Origin: Nonomuraea ceibae
GTDB lineage: Bacteria; Actinomycetota; Actinomycetes; Streptosporangiales; Streptosporangiaceae
Assembly: GCF_019396325.1 (NCBI RefSeq)
Contig: NZ_JAHKRO010000012.1
Coordinates: 62,001 to 126,000 of the forward strand
Length of the DNA: 64,000 bases
Direction: 5' to 3'
Below the pieces are notes generated by a model. It was not told the origin of the DNA. It ran no database searches and was given only the letters and a program-made list of their open reading frames with translations. Positions 61,305 to 64,000 of the stretch are shown here, in pieces (positions within the stretch are counted from its first letter, which is position 1; every line of letters begins with the position of its first letter). Position numbers and translations under genes: made by a program.

Positions 61305-61517
61305 CTCCGGTCCGGCCCCTCCCGGACGCGCCACCTGCCTTGTTCCCCGCCTCTCCGGACGGTGCCGGAGGGGCGCGGCGATATGGAGGGGAATCGGCGT
61401 TTCGGCTGAGCCAGAGGATAAGGTTGCCCGGTCCTTCGAGTGAGGGTCTTCACTCCAGGTGGTAGAGGAACATCACCAGACGCTGCCTGTACTCCGGCGG
61501 CTTCACATCGTAGTGGC

Positions 61518-62789
61518 ATGCTTCCTGGCATGGCAGTCGTGCCCGCTCCCCGCCCCCTTACGGGAGCCGTGCTTCTGTTGTTCGTCAGCGCCGCATGGGG
61601 GTCGGCGTTCCCGCTGATGAAGGATCTCATCGAGCGGTTACCGGTGGACGACCTGCTCGCCGAGCGCTACTCGCTGGCGGCCGTCACGCTGCTGCTCATC
61701 CGGCCCCGCTGCCTGCGCGGGCTGTCACGGGGGACGTGGGTCAACGGGATCGTCCTGGGGGTCATGTTCGGGGTCGGGCAGGCGGCGCAGGCCGTCGCGC
61801 TGGACAGTCTGTCGGCGTCCGTGTCGGGGTTCGCCGTCGGCTGCAACGTGGTGATCACGCCGCTGATGGCGCTGGCGCTGTTCCGGGTCCGGGTGCCGGT
61901 GCGGGTCTGGATCGGGGTGGGGCTCGCGCTGGCCGGGATGACCGTGTTCACGCTGCTGCGCAACTCGGAGGACCACCCTGTCGAGATGCTGGCGCTCGGC
62001 GTGACGCTCTCGGCCGCGGCGCTCTACTCGGGCCACACGCTGATGCTGGCGCGGCTGTCGAGGAAGGGCGAGGGCTTCAACGCCTACGCGCTGACCGTCA
62101 TCCAGCTCGGCTCCATCGGGGCGCTGACGGGCGTGCTGGCGGTGCGCGACGGGGTCTCGCTGCCGGCGTCCGTGCCCGACTGGGCGGTGCTCGCGCACCT
62201 GTCGGTCATCTCCTGCGCGCTGGGCTTCCTGGCTCGCTCGTACGGCCAGGCGCACGTGCCGGCGGTGCCCAGTGCGGTGCTGATGTCGTCGCAGCCGTTC
62301 TGGGTGGCGGCGATCGCCGTGATCTGGTTCGACGAGGCGCTCGGCTGGAGCATGGTGGTGGGCGGCGGGCTGATGGCGGTCTCGATGCTGCTCGCGGTGC
62401 CGTCGTCCGGCGCGGTCGACGAGACCGACGCCGAGCGCCGCCGCCTGCTCGTGGTGTCGCGGCGGGCCTCGCGGGTGCTGGGCGAGCTCAAGGTCAGGCG
62501 CGGCGACCCGCTGAACCTGTCGGGCGAGATCGCCCCCGTGCTCGTCAAGCGCTCGTGCGCGAGCATCGGGCAATGTCCGCGGACCGAGCATTCGCTCAAG
62601 GGCGTGCGTGAGCCGAGCCTGGAGCGGCTGATCGAACGCGCGACTTTGATCGTGCGTTCCAAGAATCTTTCGCCTCCCGGCTGCTGCCAATCGGTGACCT
62701 TGCTGGGCCGATGCCTGTGCGAGCTGATGGCGGAATCTGAAGAAAGGGGATCTTCTCAGCCTTTGCCCGGCTGGTTTCGTCCCCAATAG
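61518..62789 (+). CDS. EamA/DMT family transporter with unusual C-terminal tail
   Basis: A 423-residue drug/metabolite-type exporter. Ten helices in two EamA repeats occupy about residues 15-300 (LLFVSAAWGSAFPLMKDL, SVSGFAVGCNVVITPLMAL; PSAVLMSSQPFWVAAIAVIWFDEAL). A further 115 residues follow, Cys-containing (RSCASIGQCPRTE, PGCCQSV) and in the last 60 codons with lower third-position GC than the rest. DMT proteins usually end near residue 300-330, so the tail may come from a frame change or be an added domain. Start at 61518 or 61530. Confidence 0.88.
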   Translation: MLPGMAVVPAPRPLTGAVLLLFVSAAWGSAFPLMKDLIERLPVDDLLAERYSLAAVTLLLIRPRCLRGLSRGTWVNGIVLGVMFGVGQAAQAVALDSLSASVSGFAVGCNVVITPLMALALFRVRVPVRVWIGVGLALAGMTVFTLLRNSEDHPVEMLALGVTLSAAALYSGHTLMLARLSRKGEGFNAYALTVIQLGSIGALTGVLAVRDGVSLPASVPDWAVLAHLSVISCALGFLARSYGQAHVPAVPSAVLMSSQPFWVAAIAVIWFDEALGWSMVVGGGLMAVSMLLAVPSSGAVDETDAERRRLLVVSRRASRVLGELKVRRGDPLNLSGEIAPVLVKRSCASIGQCPRTEHSLKGVREPSLERLIERATLIVRSKNLSPPGCCQSVTLLGRCLCELMAESEERGSSQPLPGWFRPQ

Positions 62790-62854
62790 GCACAAATCAC
62801 CACAAAACTAAGAGCACAACTGGCTATTATGCCCTCACTTATTCATCGTTAATC

Positions 62855-62904
62855 TTGATAATCGGTGGAGTGTCCGAATAATAGAATTACCCCCAGTGGA
62901 GAGG
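62855..62904 (+). promoter_or_regulatory. AT-rich promoter and ribosome site of the small peptide gene
   Basis: TTGATA (62855-62860) and TAATAG (62879-62884) lie 18 bp apart, a good sigma-70-type pair in this genome, followed by GGAGAGG (62898-62904) 6 nt before the ATG at 62911. The whole stretch 62790-62890 is far richer in A/T than any other part of the window. Confidence 0.6.
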
Positions 62905-62910
62905 TGCACC

Positions 62911-62985
62911 ATGAAACGCATCGCCGTCCGCAAGCCCGGTATCGCGCGGTTGGGTGGGACCTCCAGCGTCATTCACAAGGGGTGA
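62911..62985 (+). CDS. 24-residue peptide gene coupled to a TPR protein
   Basis: ATG at 62911 to TGA at 62985 encodes a 24-residue cationic peptide (starts MKRIAVRKPGIAR, ends SSVIHKG). It is supported by a promoter-like pair, a strong GGAGAGG site and a 4-bp GTGA overlap with the start of the next gene, so it looks deliberately placed. Short basic leader-like peptides before a TPR protein suggest a signalling peptide or a ribosomally made, modified peptide precursor. I cannot assign a family, and a leader-peptide role (attenuation or coupling) is the alternative. No core Cys. Confidence 0.55.
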   Translation: MKRIAVRKPGIARLGGTSSVIHKG

Positions 62986-64000
62986 TCGAGGAAAGGTCCC
63001 ACCTCGAGGTCGTGGGCGGTCCGTCCGCCCGCACGCGAGAGGCGCGGCCGCTGATGCCGATGATCGACGGGCATCGGCGGCCGCGCGGTCCTTACACCGT
63101 GGGAGCAGCGCTGCTGGCCCACCTGGTCCCGGCCGTTTTGGAACGGTCCGCCGACCTGGTGGCCCGCCACGACATCGAGATCCGCGCCGTCGCGCCCGAG
63201 CTGCGGCGCCTGGTGCCCGCCCGGCGGGTGACCGTCGACGCGGACCTGCCCGAGGACGAGCGCATCCTGGTGCCCGCCCCCCGCCGCACGCTCCGGCTGG
63301 CCAACGGGATCGCCGAGTTCGTCCGTACGGCCGTGCCGCCCGGCCACGACCTGGCCGTCTGCAACGGCGACCAGGCCGACCCCACCGACGTCGAGCTGAT
63401 CGGCGTGCTGATGCGCCGCGTGCCGCCCGCCACGCTGGCCATCACCCTCTACTCCGGCGGCCCCGAACCGCCTCCCGACACCCGTGACGCCGCCGAGCTC
63501 TGGACCCTCGTGGACCGGTGCGTACACGAAGGGTTCCTGCACGCGGTGGCCGAGCTCGCCGGGCGCGGGCTGACGCTGTGCGAGCCGGGCGGCGAGCAGT
63601 GGTGGCGGTTCGCGCAGCGGGCCGCGACGGCGCTCGGCGGGCTCGGGCGGCGGGAGGAGGCGCGGGAGCTGTGGGAGCAGGCCCGCCGCGCCAGCCGCGA
63701 CCCCGCCGTGCACGCCGCGAGCGCGTACGGCCTGGCCATGCTGGACGCCCGCGACCCCGACCCCGAGCGGCGCGACCTGGGCCGGGCCCGGGGCTGGATC
63801 AACGAGGCGATCGCCATCTCGACGCTGCTGCCCGACCCGGCGCAGCGGGCGTTCAAGCTCGGCTTCGACCGTAACGGGCTGGCGCTGATCGAGTTCAGGC
63901 AGGGGCGGCCCGACCGGGCGCTGGCGCTGGTCGAGTCGGCCATCGAGCTGGCCCGCGAGCTGGGGGAACGGCATCCGGTGCACCGCATGGTGCTGCTGGC
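62982..64000 (+). CDS. TPR-type protein, 3' end beyond the window
   Basis: An open frame of more than 339 codons starting at GTG 62982 inside the stop of the peptide gene and running off the right edge without a stop. It begins VIEERSHLEVV and contains MIDGHRRPRGPYTVGAALLA, then a P-loop-free alpha/beta region (AVCNGDQADPTDVELIGVLM). TPR-like helices come later (WWRFAQRAATALGGLGRREEA, ALALVESAIELARELGE). The arrangement resembles large regulators or peptide-associated TPR proteins of actinomycetes. Pfam-level family not certain; the rest of the gene is needed. Confidence 0.8.
   Translation, partial: MIEERSHLEVVGGPSARTREARPLMPMIDGHRRPRGPYTVGAALLAHLVPAVLERSADLVARHDIEIRAVAPELRRLVPARRVTVDADLPEDERILVPAPRRTLRLANGIAEFVRTAVPPGHDLAVCNGDQADPTDVELIGVLMRRVPPATLAITLYSGGPEPPPDTRDAAELWTLVDRCVHEGFLHAVAELAGRGLTLCEPGGEQWWRFAQRAATALGGLGRREEARELWEQARRASRDPAVHAASAYGLAMLDARDPDPERRDLGRARGWINEAIAISTLLPDPAQRAFKLGFDRNGLALIEFRQGRPDRALALVESAIELARELGERHPVHRMVLL

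Noticed and set aside
63518..63874. 118-codon + frame near the right edge
   Set aside because: It is a shadow of the open TPR-protein frame that begins at 62982 and runs off the window.

Overview
The window is high-GC DNA with strong G/C preference at third codon positions. Many starts are GTG, many adjacent genes share ATGA or GTGA stop-start overlaps, and there are actinobacterial hallmark genes: a DUF6504/DnaE2 mutagenesis pair, a group II truncated haemoglobin, DUF4328, an XRE/TPR regulator and an F420-type luciferase-like oxidoreductase. It reads as the chromosome of a filamentous actinomycete. A Streptosporangiaceae/Nonomuraea-like host is my best guess from gene content and order, but it is inference. 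I see no rRNA, tRNA, CRISPR array, insertion sequence or prophage.

Layout. 0-7 kb: a Ser/Thr kinase (cut by the window edge) with a membrane protein, then a LexA-boxed DUF6504-dnaE2 operon and a DoxX protein. 7-14.3 kb: an amino-sugar locus (GH20 hexosaminidase, MFS carrier, ROK regulator, a single-chain MalF-MalG-type permease and its lipoprotein receptor). 14.3-18.3 kb: DUF4328, a LuxR-type response regulator, and a two-gene ABC/FtsX-type exporter. 18.8-26 kb: accessory enzymes (epimerase, luciferase-like oxidoreductase, sulfatase, AraC regulator, NmrA-type protein, methyltransferase and two small proteins). 25.8-29.3 kb: an LldR-like regulator diverging from lutABC, with paired palindromic operators. 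29.3-31.9 kb: baeRF-type protein, DUF2795 and a tandem GNAT. 31.9-37.5 kb: a corrin/siroheme block (CbiET, CbiX-like, CobT, CysG) with a ureohydrolase inside it. 37.5-41.6 kb: two coupled dynamin-like GTPases.

41.6-45.4 kb is repeat-rich intergenic DNA around an SSB paralogue and a membrane diguanylate cyclase: a 13-bp tandem array, a degenerate 32-bp array and a G-rich array. EttA follows, with a textbook terminator.

47.2-53.8 kb is a CoA-thioester catabolic island: VOC protein, DUF35 zinc-ribbon protein, Cys-less thiolase, acyl-CoA dehydrogenase, TetR regulator, MaoC hydratase and SDR dehydrogenase. The promoters of its transcription units share one palindrome (core GAA-N5-TTC), which suggests a local TetR regulon for a complete beta-oxidation-like cycle.

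53.8-64 kb: thioesterase/MFS pair; an mscS - truncated haemoglobin - GH13 operon; an XRE/TPR regulator with GNAT; an EamA exporter with an odd tail. At the right edge a 24-codon peptide gene is translationally coupled to a TPR-type protein that runs out of the window. That edge and the TetR regulon are the two places I would look first for something undescribed.
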